Assembly: GCA_016841605.1 (NCBI GenBank)
Contig: JAENYV010000007.1
Location: forward strand, 124,001-188,000
Reading direction: 5' to 3'
Source of the DNA: Dethiobacter alkaliphilus
GTDB lineage: Bacteria > Bacillota > Dethiobacteria > DTU022 > UBA8154
DNA: 64,000 nucleotides
Made by a program: the position numbers and the translations under genes. The notes beneath the pieces are model-generated. The model was given only the letters and a program-made list of their open reading frames with translations, searched no databases and was not told the origin of the DNA. Positions 41,855 to 50,486 of the stretch are shown in pieces; the stretch's first letter is position 1; each line of letters begins with the position of its first letter.

Positions 41855-42991
41855 TTGAAGAAACTTTTACCTTGTCTTTTTTTGCTGTTTATAGTGTTTA
41901 TGCTGTTTTTAAATACGACGGGGGCTGAGGAAACGGCAGAATCTGCATTCGCTCCGATTTCAGCGGAGGCGGCAGTTCTGCTTGACTGGAACACCGGAAG
42001 AGTCCTCTTTGCAAAAAACCCTCATCTGCAAAAACCGATGGCCAGCACAACAAAAATAATGACCGCAATTGTAGCACTGGAAAAAGGAAAATTGTCTGAT
42101 GAAATAATAACAAGTGCAAACGCTGCGGCAGTCGGCGGTTCATCCATCTGGCTTGAAGCCGGTGAAAAGAAAACTCTCGAGGAATTACTTTACGGACTTA
42201 TGCTGCGCTCGGGAAATGATGCTGCAACAGCCATTGCTGAACATATCGGCTGTGACGTAAAATCCTTTGCCGCTTTGATGACGCAAAGGGCAAAGGAGAT
42301 CGGAGCCGGCAACACATCATTTCGCAATCCTCACGGACTCGACCATCCGGAACACTATACAACTGCTTATGATCTGGCCATCATTGCCGCTCATGCCATG
42401 GGAATAAAAGAATTTCAAAAAATTATTTCCACGCCGGATATTACCATCTCCTGGCCCGACCATCCATGGGACCGCCATCTGTATAACCAAAACAAACTAT
42501 TGGAGATTTATCCCGGGGCGGAAGGGATTAAAACAGGATGGACAACACCGGCAGGCAGATGTTTTGTCGGGTCGGCAAAGCGGGAAGGCCGCAGAATTAT
42601 AACCGTAGTTCTTAACGCTCCCCAAATGTGGGAGGATACTACAGCACTCCTCGATCACGGTTTTAATGATTTTACGCCATATCCCCTGATTAAAACCGAT
42701 CAGTTTTTAAAATCTATTGCTGTTATAGATGGGAGAGACGATAAGGTTGAAGCAATAGCCGGTTCTTCCTTTTATTACCCTCTCAAGGACGAAGAAGAGA
42801 AGAAAAAAGTAACATACCATTTTCTTGTTCAAGAACCTCTCCAAGCCCCACTAAAAAAACAGGAAAGAATTGGTGAACTGGAAATACATTTTGATGGCAG
42901 TATTGTTGGGGTTATCGATCTTCTGGCAGGAAGTGAGATTAATAAATTAAGCTTTTGGGAGAGAATCAAAAAAAGTTTAGGGAGAGAATAA
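41855..42991 (+). CDS. D-alanyl-D-alanine carboxypeptidase (DacB-like)
   Basis: A 378-residue S11 enzyme with signal peptide (1-24), SxxK as STTK (about 62-65), SGN as RSGNDAATA and KTG as IKTGWTTPAG. It is the second DD-carboxypeptidase of the window, here directly before spmA and spmB, the position of B. subtilis dacB (PBP5*), which trims cortex peptidoglycan. TTG 41855 follows AGAGGGAAAG. Four bases separate it from spmA. Confidence 0.9.
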   Translation: MKKLLPCLFLLFIVFMLFLNTTGAEETAESAFAPISAEAAVLLDWNTGRVLFAKNPHLQKPMASTTKIMTAIVALEKGKLSDEIITSANAAAVGGSSIWLEAGEKKTLEELLYGLMLRSGNDAATAIAEHIGCDVKSFAALMTQRAKEIGAGNTSFRNPHGLDHPEHYTTAYDLAIIAAHAMGIKEFQKIISTPDITISWPDHPWDRHLYNQNKLLEIYPGAEGIKTGWTTPAGRCFVGSAKREGRRIITVVLNAPQMWEDTTALLDHGFNDFTPYPLIKTDQFLKSIAVIDGRDDKVEAIAGSSFYYPLKDEEEKKKVTYHFLVQEPLQAPLKKQERIGELEIHFDGSIVGVIDLLAGSEINKLSFWERIKKSLGRE

Positions 42992-42994
42992 GCA

Positions 42995-43585
42995 GTGGTA
43001 AATTTACTCTGGGCAGGAATGATCCTCATCGCCATTTTTGTTGCCGGAATAAACGGTCGGATTGATATTATTACACAGAGTATTTTTTCTTCTGCCGAAC
43101 AAGCTGTCGGTATTGCCTTGAGCCTGATCAGCATTATGGCTTTTTGGCTCGGAATTATGAAAATGATTGAAAAATCCGGTTTTATTCACGTTGTAATCTT
43201 TTTTTTAAAACCGCTCGCACATTGGCTTTTCCCGGGAATTCCTCGTAACCACAAAGCAATGAATGCTGTACTAATGAATATGAGCGCCAATCTTCTCGGT
43301 ATGGGAAATGCAGCGACCCCCTTCGGTATTAAAGCCATGGAGGAACTGCAAAAAATGAATCACCAACCTGACACGGCAACCGATGATATGTGCACTTTCC
43401 TGGCGATAAACACGGCCAGCCTGACCTTAATACCCACAACTGTCATTGCCCTTCGTGCGGCAACGGGCTCACAAAATCCCACAGATATTATCGGTACTAC
43501 GATTATCGCCACTTTGTGTTCCACCGCCGCTGCAGTGTTCTTAGACCGCTTCTTCCGCTACTATAACCGTTTAAAAAAATATTAA
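42995..43585 (+). CDS. spmA: Spore maturation protein A
   Basis: A 196-residue polytopic nucleoside-recognition (Gate) domain protein. The loop MNAVLMNMSANLLGMGNAATPFGIKAMEELQ in part (about 88-118) is the family signature. SpmA and SpmB are required for normal spore core dehydration and heat resistance. GTG 42995 comes four bases after dacB. Confidence 0.94.
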   Translation: MVNLLWAGMILIAIFVAGINGRIDIITQSIFSSAEQAVGIALSLISIMAFWLGIMKMIEKSGFIHVVIFFLKPLAHWLFPGIPRNHKAMNAVLMNMSANLLGMGNAATPFGIKAMEELQKMNHQPDTATDDMCTFLAINTASLTLIPTTVIALRAATGSQNPTDIIGTTIIATLCSTAAAVFLDRFFRYYNRLKKY

Positions 43586-43602
43586 GGTTAGGGAGTATCC
43601 TT

Positions 43603-44142
43603 TTGAATCCTTATCTTATTTTAAGCAACATTTCCACATGGGTCGTCCCCTGCCTGATTTTCATGGCAATTTTTTATGCTTATCTGCGAGGAATCAAAGT
43701 CTTTGAAACATTTGTCGAAGGAGCCAAAGAAGGATTTGGTATGTCCATAAGGCTCATCCCTTTCCTGGTGGGGATGATGGTTGCCATCGGTTTGTTCAGA
43801 GATAGCGGAGCAATGGAATTACTGGGAAATATGTTAACACCCCTGCTCAAAATTCTAGGAATTCCGGTAGAAGTTCTCCCCCTTGCGATTATGCGTCCGG
43901 TTTCCGGAAGCAGTGCCCTGGCTATTACAACAGAGATTATGAAGGCTAACGGTCCTGATTCTTTGCTGGGTCGTATGGCAGCCACCATGCAGGGTAGTAC
44001 GGATACCACTCTTTTTATTTTAGCAGTTTACTTCGGAGCCGTCGGAATCAAGAAAACACGCCACGCATTAACAGTGGGACTTTTTGCCGACGCAGTCGGT
44101 ATCCTTGCCGCCATATTTATCTGTAGACTGGTTTTTCTTTAA
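43603..44142 (+). CDS. spmB: Spore maturation protein B
   Basis: A 179-residue partner of SpmA with the matching Gate domain: PLAIMRPVSGSSALAITTEIMKANGPDSLLGRMAATMQGSTDTT in part (about 102-145). About four hydrophobic segments. TTG 43603 follows AGGGAG. Complete and adjacent to spmA. Confidence 0.94.
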   Translation: MNPYLILSNISTWVVPCLIFMAIFYAYLRGIKVFETFVEGAKEGFGMSIRLIPFLVGMMVAIGLFRDSGAMELLGNMLTPLLKILGIPVEVLPLAIMRPVSGSSALAITTEIMKANGPDSLLGRMAATMQGSTDTTLFILAVYFGAVGIKKTRHALTVGLFADAVGILAAIFICRLVFL

Positions 44143-44163
44143 AAAAATGAGTATAATAAAGTC

Positions 44164-44910
44164 ATGACTGAAACAGAAACTTACGTACGTTTACAAAAAT
44201 TTCTTTCTTCCGTTGGTATTGCCTCCCGCAGGGCCGCTGAAAAAATGATTAGTGAAGGACGGGTCCGGGTAAACGGTAAGGTAATCCTGGAAATGGGTAA
44301 AAAAATCCATCCGGTAACGGACAGAGTCGAGGTGGACAATTTACCTGTCTCCATTCCGTTAAGTAAACATTATTTTTTGCTGTACAAGCCCCGGGGTTAT
44401 CTTTCCACAGTCAAAGACCCTTTTGGAAGACCAACAGTAATGGATTTATTTCCTTCGCAGCTAAAAAAAGGGTTATTTCCGGTCGGCAGGCTGGATCTTG
44501 ATACGGAAGGGTTACTTATTATGACAAGTGATGGGGAACTGGCCTATTATCTGACTCATCCCCGTTATAAGATCCCTAAAACATACCATGCCTGGGTTCA
44601 GGGAATTCCTGCGGAGAATGAGCTGCACCAATTACGGCAAGGTTTTAGTGCCGGAAACGAAACTTTTTTACCTGCCCGTGTAAAAATTTTAGCTACCGGA
44701 ACGAATCCTGTCAAAGCAAAACTGGAACTTGTAATCACTGAAGGAAAAAAAAGACAGATAAAACACATGTGTAAAGCTGTAAACCATCCGGTCCTATTTT
44801 TAAAGAGGATATCGCTTGCATTTTTAAATCTTGCAGGGCTTAAACCGGGAAAATATCGCTCTTTAAAAAACGACGAGATTAAAAAACTTTATAGCATCGT
44901 AAAAAAATAA
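44164..44910 (+). CDS. rluB: Pseudouridine synthase RluB/RsuA family
   Basis: A 248-residue pseudouridine synthase: N-terminal S4 domain (VRLQKFLSSVGIASRRAAEKMI in part) and catalytic domain with FPVGRLDLDTEGLLIMTSDG (Asp nucleophile in RLDLDTEG, about 114). It probably modifies 23S rRNA near U2605, as B. subtilis RluB does. No Shine-Dalgarno is seen; a TATAAT at 44152-44157 would place a transcript start at or near the ATG. Confidence 0.93.
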   Translation: MTETETYVRLQKFLSSVGIASRRAAEKMISEGRVRVNGKVILEMGKKIHPVTDRVEVDNLPVSIPLSKHYFLLYKPRGYLSTVKDPFGRPTVMDLFPSQLKKGLFPVGRLDLDTEGLLIMTSDGELAYYLTHPRYKIPKTYHAWVQGIPAENELHQLRQGFSAGNETFLPARVKILATGTNPVKAKLELVITEGKKRQIKHMCKAVNHPVLFLKRISLAFLNLAGLKPGKYRSLKNDEIKKLYSIVKK

Positions 44911-45028
44911 TGGAAATTCTTTTTTACCTTCCTTTTAAGTGCAGGAAAACGGTTTCTCCTCTCGAATTAAATACCTGAAAAAGGATATAATAAGTTATTC
45001 AAATCTTAAAGTCCAAGGTGAAAATAAT

Positions 45029-45532
45029 ATGTTAAAATCAGAAATAAATTCTTGGGAAAAAGATGAAAAAAAAGAAAATCATCCGGAAAAGCCTTCTCAG
45101 GAAACAAACAACAAGTTAAAATTTAAAATTCGTTTTGATTATAAAGGAAAACCCCGGCCCGCGCGGTTCTTTTTCGGAGGGAAGAAAACGGAAGATGTCG
45201 CCATTGAGATACGAGAACAGCAGGTTTCTTTATGGCGCAATATTCCCTTGCAGGGATTATTCGTGGAAGATATTGAGCTGGGTGAAATTTACAACGTATA
45301 CGATGAAGAACTGGACGAAGAAGTTGCTTTTGCCCCCCTGGAAATGATGGTTTATGCCGACTCTCTGGAAGATATGCTTCGTTTTATTTTGCGGGAAGAA
45401 TTCAGGCGCATTGAGATACTGGAACCTCGCAATATCTACCTTAACAATAAAGAAACAGAGAAGCTTCTTTTTAAAATGAATGAAATATTACAAAGAAGAC
45501 TTTATCTAAAACAAAAAGAGAATAGTCGTTAA
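45029..45532 (+). CDS. Unknown soluble protein
   Basis: A 167-residue acidic protein with no recognised family. The first 35 residues are charged and probably disordered; then comes a compact region (KIRFDYKGKPRPARFFFGGK, VEDIELGEIYNVYDEELDEEVAFAPLEMMVYADS in part) and a helical C-terminus. No signal peptide or transmembrane segment. ATG 45029 has AAGGTG eight bases upstream; the longer GTG start at 44939 adds residues unlike the rest. It sits between rluB and an equally unknown membrane gene. Confidence 0.6.
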   Translation: MLKSEINSWEKDEKKENHPEKPSQETNNKLKFKIRFDYKGKPRPARFFFGGKKTEDVAIEIREQQVSLWRNIPLQGLFVEDIELGEIYNVYDEELDEEVAFAPLEMMVYADSLEDMLRFILREEFRRIEILEPRNIYLNNKETEKLLFKMNEILQRRLYLKQKENSR

Positions 45533-45549
45533 CTTATTTTTTTGGTATG

Positions 45550-45594
45550 AAAGCCTCCGATTTAGCATATTATTATTCAAGAGGAGGCTTTTTT
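45550..45594 (+). promoter_or_regulatory. Terminator-like hairpin holding the ribosome binding site of the next gene
   Basis: AAAGCCTCC (45550-45558) / GGAGGCTTT (45583-45591), nine pairs, 24-base loop, T6 (45589-45594). The 3' arm includes GAGGAGG, the only ribosome binding site for ATG 45597. The structure can stop transcription from upstream or hide the site. Confidence 0.65.
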
Positions 45595-45596
45595 GT

Positions 45597-46100
45597 ATGG
45601 ATTTTGATCGCTGGTTGCAGCGATTCGTGAGTAAGATAGAAAAAATTCTTTTTAGAGGGGCACTGGTTTTTATTGTTTTTCTTTTTATTGTCCAGGCTCT
45701 GATGACAGAAGAGAATATTCGCCGTTATCTCAGTCCGACAGACCGGCTTGAAGGTAAACCCCTGGAGGAGAATGTCCAAGATGTCTTCAGTAGCAACGTT
45801 GAAAAAGGGTTTTACGCGGAAGAAGAATATTCTCTGGTTGTCGAAGCAGTCTGTCCTCCGGGACATGATCAGGAGCTTTTTATTTTACGTAATGGTAAAG
45901 TAGCCGGGGAATTGGCAGACGAACCTCTTTCTCTCGACGTCGCCCCCGGGGATATGCTGGAGGTAGTAGGAACCGTGACGGGAGGGACTCCGGCCGTTGT
46001 CCGCATTAAAGAAGTTCATGGCGAACTCTCCGAGCCGTTGCCGGGATATGAAATGACAACCTTCGGAGAGAGGGAACTCCTGGGCTGGATTCTTCCCTGA
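45597..46100 (+). CDS. Unknown single-pass membrane protein
   Basis: A 167-residue protein: short basic cytoplasmic N-terminus, one transmembrane helix (GALVFIVFLFIVQALM, about 21-36), and a soluble outside domain of about 125 residues with beta-strand-like patterns (YSLVVEAVCPPG, LFILRNGKVAGELAD, MLEVVGTVTGGTPAVVRIKEVHG). No family recognised. ATG 45597 with GAGGAGG nine bases upstream inside a hairpin. Confidence 0.6.
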   Translation: MDFDRWLQRFVSKIEKILFRGALVFIVFLFIVQALMTEENIRRYLSPTDRLEGKPLEENVQDVFSSNVEKGFYAEEEYSLVVEAVCPPGHDQELFILRNGKVAGELADEPLSLDVAPGDMLEVVGTVTGGTPAVVRIKEVHGELSEPLPGYEMTTFGERELLGWILP

Positions 46101-46114
46101 CCATGGATTGGGGC

Positions 46115-46143
46115 TTGTCAAAAAGAGAGTAATAATATATTAT
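46115..46143 (+). promoter_or_regulatory. Sigma-A promoter for cmk-plsC-ispH/rpsA
   Basis: TTGTCA (46115-46120), 17 bases, TATTAT (46138-46143). It lies about 110 bases before the cmk start and fits a long-leader housekeeping operon. Confidence 0.6.
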
Positions 46144-46254
46144 TATGACTGGGTACCGATGGTATTCCGGTCAATTTGTTTTTTTTATAAATTTACAAAA
46201 CGATCTTTAATTGCTAAGAATGTTTGAGAAGAATATGAGGTGACGTTACTCAGG

Positions 46255-46968
46255 ATGCAAATCGCCATAGACGGCCCTGCAGGCGCGGGGAAAAGCAGCG
46301 TTGCCAAAGAGGTGGCGCGTCGGCTGGGATTGAAGTATCTGGATACGGGAGCAATGTACCGCTCAATTACTCTTCTGGCGCTTCGGAAAGGGATTAATCC
46401 CCATAACGGAGCACATCTGGCTGAGGCAGCCCATCGCTGCAATTTGGAAATCAGTTACGATGATACAACCGGAAACCGTATTTACCTCGACGGTGAAGAT
46501 ATTACCGCAGAAATTCGCTCTCCGGAAATTAACAAGCATGTTTCCGTCGTTTCCAAATCACCGGAACTGCGCAAAGAACTGGTTTTTTTACAAAAAAAAG
46601 TTGCCGAGAAAAGCGGCGGTATTGTCATGGAAGGGCGCGATATAGGCACAAAAGTTCTGGAAGATGCAGATTATAAATTTTTTATTTTTGCAAGCCTGGA
46701 TGAACGTTCCCGTAGACGTTGGTTAGAAATGAAAGAAAAACGCATAGAACTTTCTTTTGATGAAGTTAAGGCAGAAATAGCCATGAGAGACCGCATTGAT
46801 CAGGAGCGCGAGGCTTCCCCCCTAACTGTGGCTCCAGGAGCAAAGGTTATCGATACAACTCCATATTCCCTCGACGAAGTAGTTGAAAAACTGATAAATT
46901 ATATTAAAGAAAATAAGAACAAGACACAGGGTTCCCTGATAAAAAAAGTGTCTGACGAGGTCCGCTAA
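46255..46968 (+). CDS. cmk: Cytidylate kinase
   Basis: CMP/dCMP kinase of 237 residues. P-loop AIDGPAGAGKSSVAKEVARRLG (start of protein, in part), KYLDTGAMYRSITL and the CMP-binding VMEGRDIGTKVL are clear. ATG 46255 is chosen because it begins exactly at the family start QIAIDGPAG; a GTG at 46240 is an alternative, and GAGGTG at 46238 serves ATG only at long spacing. cmk-plsC-ispH-rpsA is a conserved clostridial cluster. Confidence 0.95.
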   Translation: MQIAIDGPAGAGKSSVAKEVARRLGLKYLDTGAMYRSITLLALRKGINPHNGAHLAEAAHRCNLEISYDDTTGNRIYLDGEDITAEIRSPEINKHVSVVSKSPELRKELVFLQKKVAEKSGGIVMEGRDIGTKVLEDADYKFFIFASLDERSRRRWLEMKEKRIELSFDEVKAEIAMRDRIDQEREASPLTVAPGAKVIDTTPYSLDEVVEKLINYIKENKNKTQGSLIKKVSDEVR

Positions 46969-46970
46969 AA

Positions 46971-47552
46971 ATGTTTTATACCTTTGTTCGATCTCTTTTT
47001 GGTCTTTTTTTCATGGTTTTTTACAGATGGAGATTTGATCACTTTGAAAATATTCCATCCAATGGGTCATTCATTGTTTGTTCAAACCATACCAGTAACT
47101 TTGATCCCCCACTTGTAGGGAATATAATGCCCCGTAAAAAAATTTACTTTATGGCCAAAGAAGAACTTTTTCATATTTTTCTCCTGGGGAGATCGCTCCG
47201 GGCCATGGGAGCTTTTCCTGTCAGGAGAGGTAGTGTAGACAAGCGTTCTCTTTCCCATGCTCTAAAGTTACTGAAAAACGATTATATCATTGGGCTTTTT
47301 CCGGAAGGAACAAGGATTAAAACAGGAAAAATCGGAGAAATTTTTCATGGACCCGCTTTTCTTGCTTTAAAAAGTAATAAACCTATCCTTCCTGTTGCCA
47401 TTAAATGGCCGCAAAAAATCTTTCAGCCGGTCAAGGTAAATGTCGGTCCACTGATATATTTTCCCGAAGAGGGTAAAATAAATAGAAAAGTTTTAGAAAA
47501 AGTCAGTTCAAAAATTTCAGAGGAAATGACCAGGTTATGGTCCGGTTTGTAA
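46971..47552 (+). CDS. plsC: 1-acyl-sn-glycerol-3-phosphate acyltransferase
   Basis: A 193-residue PlsC family enzyme making phosphatidic acid at the membrane. Acyltransferase motifs are CSNHTSNFDPP (HX4D, about 38-48) and GLFPEGTRIKTGK (about 104-116). One N-terminal hydrophobic segment anchors it. It starts two bases after cmk. plsY (56053) and gpsA (56669), also in the window, supply earlier steps of phospholipid synthesis. Confidence 0.94.
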   Translation: MFYTFVRSLFGLFFMVFYRWRFDHFENIPSNGSFIVCSNHTSNFDPPLVGNIMPRKKIYFMAKEELFHIFLLGRSLRAMGAFPVRRGSVDKRSLSHALKLLKNDYIIGLFPEGTRIKTGKIGEIFHGPAFLALKSNKPILPVAIKWPQKIFQPVKVNVGPLIYFPEEGKINRKVLEKVSSKISEEMTRLWSGL

Positions 47553-47562
47553 GGAGGTTTTT

Positions 47563-49578
47563 ATGCAAGTTTTCCTGGCAGAACATGCAGGTTTTTGCAG
47601 GGGAGTAAAAAATGCCCTGAAGCTTACCATGGATGAAGTTGCCAGGGGAAAGGAGGTTAATACTTTCGGGCCCCTGGTACATAATAAAGAGGTGGCCGAT
47701 TTTTTAGCAGCCAGAAAGGTCAAGGTCATCCAACGGCTGGAGGAGTTGGAGGGGGGGACCATCGTTATACGTGCTCACGGGATAGGCCCTGCAACTTTGG
47801 AGTACCTGCAAAATAACGATCAAGTTGAAGTTATTGATGCAACCTGCCCTTATGTAAAAAAAGTCCAGCACGTTGCTCATCTTTATGCACAAGAAGGATA
47901 CGATATTTTAATTTTTGGTGATTTTGCTCATCCTGAAGTACAAGCACTTCTTGGCTGGTCTGGGAATAAAGCCCTAATTATTGAACCCGCAGATATTAAA
48001 CGGGTCGGGGAGATCCTGCAAAACCACTCTTTTTCTAAAAATATTGTTTTACTCTCTCAGACCACTCAACGGGAAACAGAATTTTCCGACCTGGCCCGGA
48101 AAATTCAAGAATTATATCCTCAACTGAAAGTCATCAACACAATTTGCAGTGCAACAAAGCTCAGGCAGGAAAAAGCTCTGGAGCTCTCCTCAAAAGTAGA
48201 CCTGATGCTGGTAATCGGAGATCCAAGAAGTTCAAATACTGCTAAATTAACCAAGGCTTGTGCTGAAAAAACAAAAACTTACCAGATATCCGGTGCCCGC
48301 GATATGATGAAAGAGTGGTTTGAAGGAGTTCAAAATGTTGGGGTTACTGCAGGCGCTTCAACCCCTGAGTGGACGATAAAGGAGGTTTTGGTGAAGATGG
48401 AAAATGGGAATTTAGAAGCAAAGACTGAGGAGCTTACTCCTGAAAAGGCAGAAATGAGGGACTATCGGATTGGAGATGTCGTCATTGGAAAAGTGGTCCT
48501 GGTTGAAGATGATCAGGTGCTTGTCGACATCGGCTCTAAGGCGGAAGCTTTACTTCCTAAGGGGGAGGTATTTCTGGAAGAAGGGACAACTTTACAAGAT
48601 AAGTTCTCCCTGGGGGACAGTATCGATTTGTTAATTCTAAAAATAAATGAGCAGGACGATAAAATTATTGTCTCTGTGAAGCGCCTGGAAAGGGAAAGGC
48701 GCTGGAAAGAGTTGGAAGATGCCCTGGAAAATGGAAAGAACATGCAAGGAACCGTTAAAGAAGTGGTTCCGGCAGGGATTATTATTAATCTGGGCAACGG
48801 AATAGAAGGATTTATGCCCGGTTCTCTGGTGGATGTGCGCTATATCCCTGACTTCCATCAGTTTTTAGGCAAGGAATTTTCTTTTAAACTTATTGAACTT
48901 AACTGGGAAAGAGATAAAGTAATTCTCTCCAGAAAACATGCCATTGAAGAAGAAATAGAAAAAATAAAAAAGGAAACGATTCAAAATCTCCGGGAAAACA
49001 CCATTATAACCGGAACGGTCAAACGTCTGACGGATTTTGGTGCTTTTGTTGATGTGGGAGGCATTGACGGTCTTGTCCACATCTCCGAGGTCTCCTGGCA
49101 AAGAGTAGGCCACCCAAGAGATGTTTTAAAAGTTGGAGAAGAGGTTCAGGTAAAAATTCTGGAAGTAATCCCGGAAAAGGAAAAAATCAGTCTGAGTATC
49201 AGACAGGCTCAACCCAGCCCATGGTCTCTTGTTGAAAAGAATTTTGCCGTAAATGAAATAGTTAAGGGTAAGGTTACTCGTATCGTTACTTTTGGTGCAT
49301 TCGTCGAATTGATTCCCGGAGTGGAAGGCCTCGTTCACATCTCCCAAATGGCTGATTTTCACGTTAAACATCCCTCTGAAATTCTTCAGGAGGGTGAAGA
49401 AATTGAAGCAAAAATTTTAGATATCAATCTGGAAAGCAAAAGAATCAGTTTGAGCATCAAGGAGGCTCGTCCCGCTCCGAGAGATTTCTCCATTCATTCA
49501 CCTCAAAAAGAAAATGCTACTGATGGTAATGTTACCCTTGGCGATGTTTTCGGAGATCTTTTTAACAAAGATAAATAA
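47563..49578 (+). CDS. ispH: Fused IspH (HMBPP reductase) and ribosomal protein S1
   Basis: A 671-residue fusion. Residues about 1-280 are IspH, the [4Fe-4S] enzyme of the last MEP pathway step, with three cysteines in HAGFCRGVKNAL, DATCPYVKK and NTICSATKLRQEKA. Residues about 300-640 contain four S1 RNA-binding domains (e.g. IITGTVKRLTDFGAFVDVGG and GLVHISEVS, and a last copy near 565-635) as in clostridial S1-like proteins. The gene is in one frame with no sign of error. It follows cmk and plsC, with AAGGAGG before the ATG. The same fusion occurs across Clostridia. Confidence 0.96.
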   Translation: MQVFLAEHAGFCRGVKNALKLTMDEVARGKEVNTFGPLVHNKEVADFLAARKVKVIQRLEELEGGTIVIRAHGIGPATLEYLQNNDQVEVIDATCPYVKKVQHVAHLYAQEGYDILIFGDFAHPEVQALLGWSGNKALIIEPADIKRVGEILQNHSFSKNIVLLSQTTQRETEFSDLARKIQELYPQLKVINTICSATKLRQEKALELSSKVDLMLVIGDPRSSNTAKLTKACAEKTKTYQISGARDMMKEWFEGVQNVGVTAGASTPEWTIKEVLVKMENGNLEAKTEELTPEKAEMRDYRIGDVVIGKVVLVEDDQVLVDIGSKAEALLPKGEVFLEEGTTLQDKFSLGDSIDLLILKINEQDDKIIVSVKRLERERRWKELEDALENGKNMQGTVKEVVPAGIIINLGNGIEGFMPGSLVDVRYIPDFHQFLGKEFSFKLIELNWERDKVILSRKHAIEEEIEKIKKETIQNLRENTIITGTVKRLTDFGAFVDVGGIDGLVHISEVSWQRVGHPRDVLKVGEEVQVKILEVIPEKEKISLSIRQAQPSPWSLVEKNFAVNEIVKGKVTRIVTFGAFVELIPGVEGLVHISQMADFHVKHPSEILQEGEEIEAKILDINLESKRISLSIKEARPAPRDFSIHSPQKENATDGNVTLGDVFGDLFNKDK

Positions 49579-49672
49579 GAAGATAAATACTCTGAAAAAA
49601 CACGTTCTTGTATTTTCATCCATCTGATGGTGAAGCGAAGCTCTACAAGGTATTTAACACGGAAGGCTGCAC

Positions 49673-49708
49673 AAGCTGCCGGATAAATAAATCCGGCAGC
49701 TTATTTTA
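49673..49708 (+). terminator. Terminator after ispH-rpsA
   Basis: 12-bp perfect stem AAGCTGCCGGAT (49673-49684) / ATCCGGCAGCTT (49691-49702), AAATAA loop, T-rich end. Confidence 0.93.
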
Positions 49709-49778
49709 TTTCGCATAATTTTTTAGGACAGGGTTATTCTAAAACGGGATGATCCAACCTGGAAGGTGGTATAAATTA

Positions 49779-50447
49779 ATGAATATTGGAACTGTACTTC
49801 TCCTGGCTGTAGCTATTCTTGTGTACCTGGGTTTCGCCCAGAGAGCTCTGGATCGCTTGCATCTCAGTGACAGGGCCGCCTTGCTTTTTTTATTGGCGAT
49901 AATTATTGGCGGCTTTTTACCGGACATTCCGCTGGGAGGCAATCTTAGCATTAACCTGGGTGGTGGAATTGTTCCCCTGATTCTGGTGGGCTATCTGTGG
50001 AGCAAGGCTGAAAGGAAAGAAATAAACAGGTCTTTTCTCGCTGTCCTAATCACAACCGCGATTGTTTACGCCGTCTTAAAAATAATGCCCCTGGAACCTA
50101 CGTATAACTTCTTTTTAGATCCCCTTTATTTGCTTGCTCTTATCGCCGGCCTTGTGGGCTATCTTTCCGGAAGAAGCCGAAGGGGTGCCTTTATTGCAGG
50201 AACAATGTCGGTCATTCTTAATGACGGAATCGCTCAGATAGAAAATATTATGGACGGGGTAAACCCATCAGGAGTTATCGGCGGAGCGGGAGTTTTTGAC
50301 GCCATTATTATTGCCGGCTTTATTGCTCTCGGCCTGGCGGAGGTGTTCGGTGAAACAGCGGAACAACTGATGCTGAAATTGTCAAGGAGAAACCGTCACG
50401 AACAACGGGAAGAAAACAACCAGGGCCGGCCCGAAAACAATGAGTGA
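49779..50447 (+). CDS. DUF1614 family membrane protein
   Basis: A 222-residue polytopic protein with about six hydrophobic segments and a basic, hydrophilic C-terminal tail (SRRNRHEQREENNQGRPENNE, in part). The pattern RAALLFLLAIIIGGFLPDIPLGG...SINLGGGIVPLILVGYL matches DUF1614. Function unknown. ATG 49779 is taken because GGAAGGTGGT lies at good spacing; an upstream ATG adds ten polar residues. It lies just before spoIIP, a usual place in this group. Confidence 0.8.
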   Translation: MNIGTVLLLAVAILVYLGFAQRALDRLHLSDRAALLFLLAIIIGGFLPDIPLGGNLSINLGGGIVPLILVGYLWSKAERKEINRSFLAVLITTAIVYAVLKIMPLEPTYNFFLDPLYLLALIAGLVGYLSGRSRRGAFIAGTMSVILNDGIAQIENIMDGVNPSGVIGGAGVFDAIIIAGFIALGLAEVFGETAEQLMLKLSRRNRHEQREENNQGRPENNE

Positions 50448-50486
50448 GAATAGAATTTTTACGTATTTAAAAAAGGAGGTATGGTG

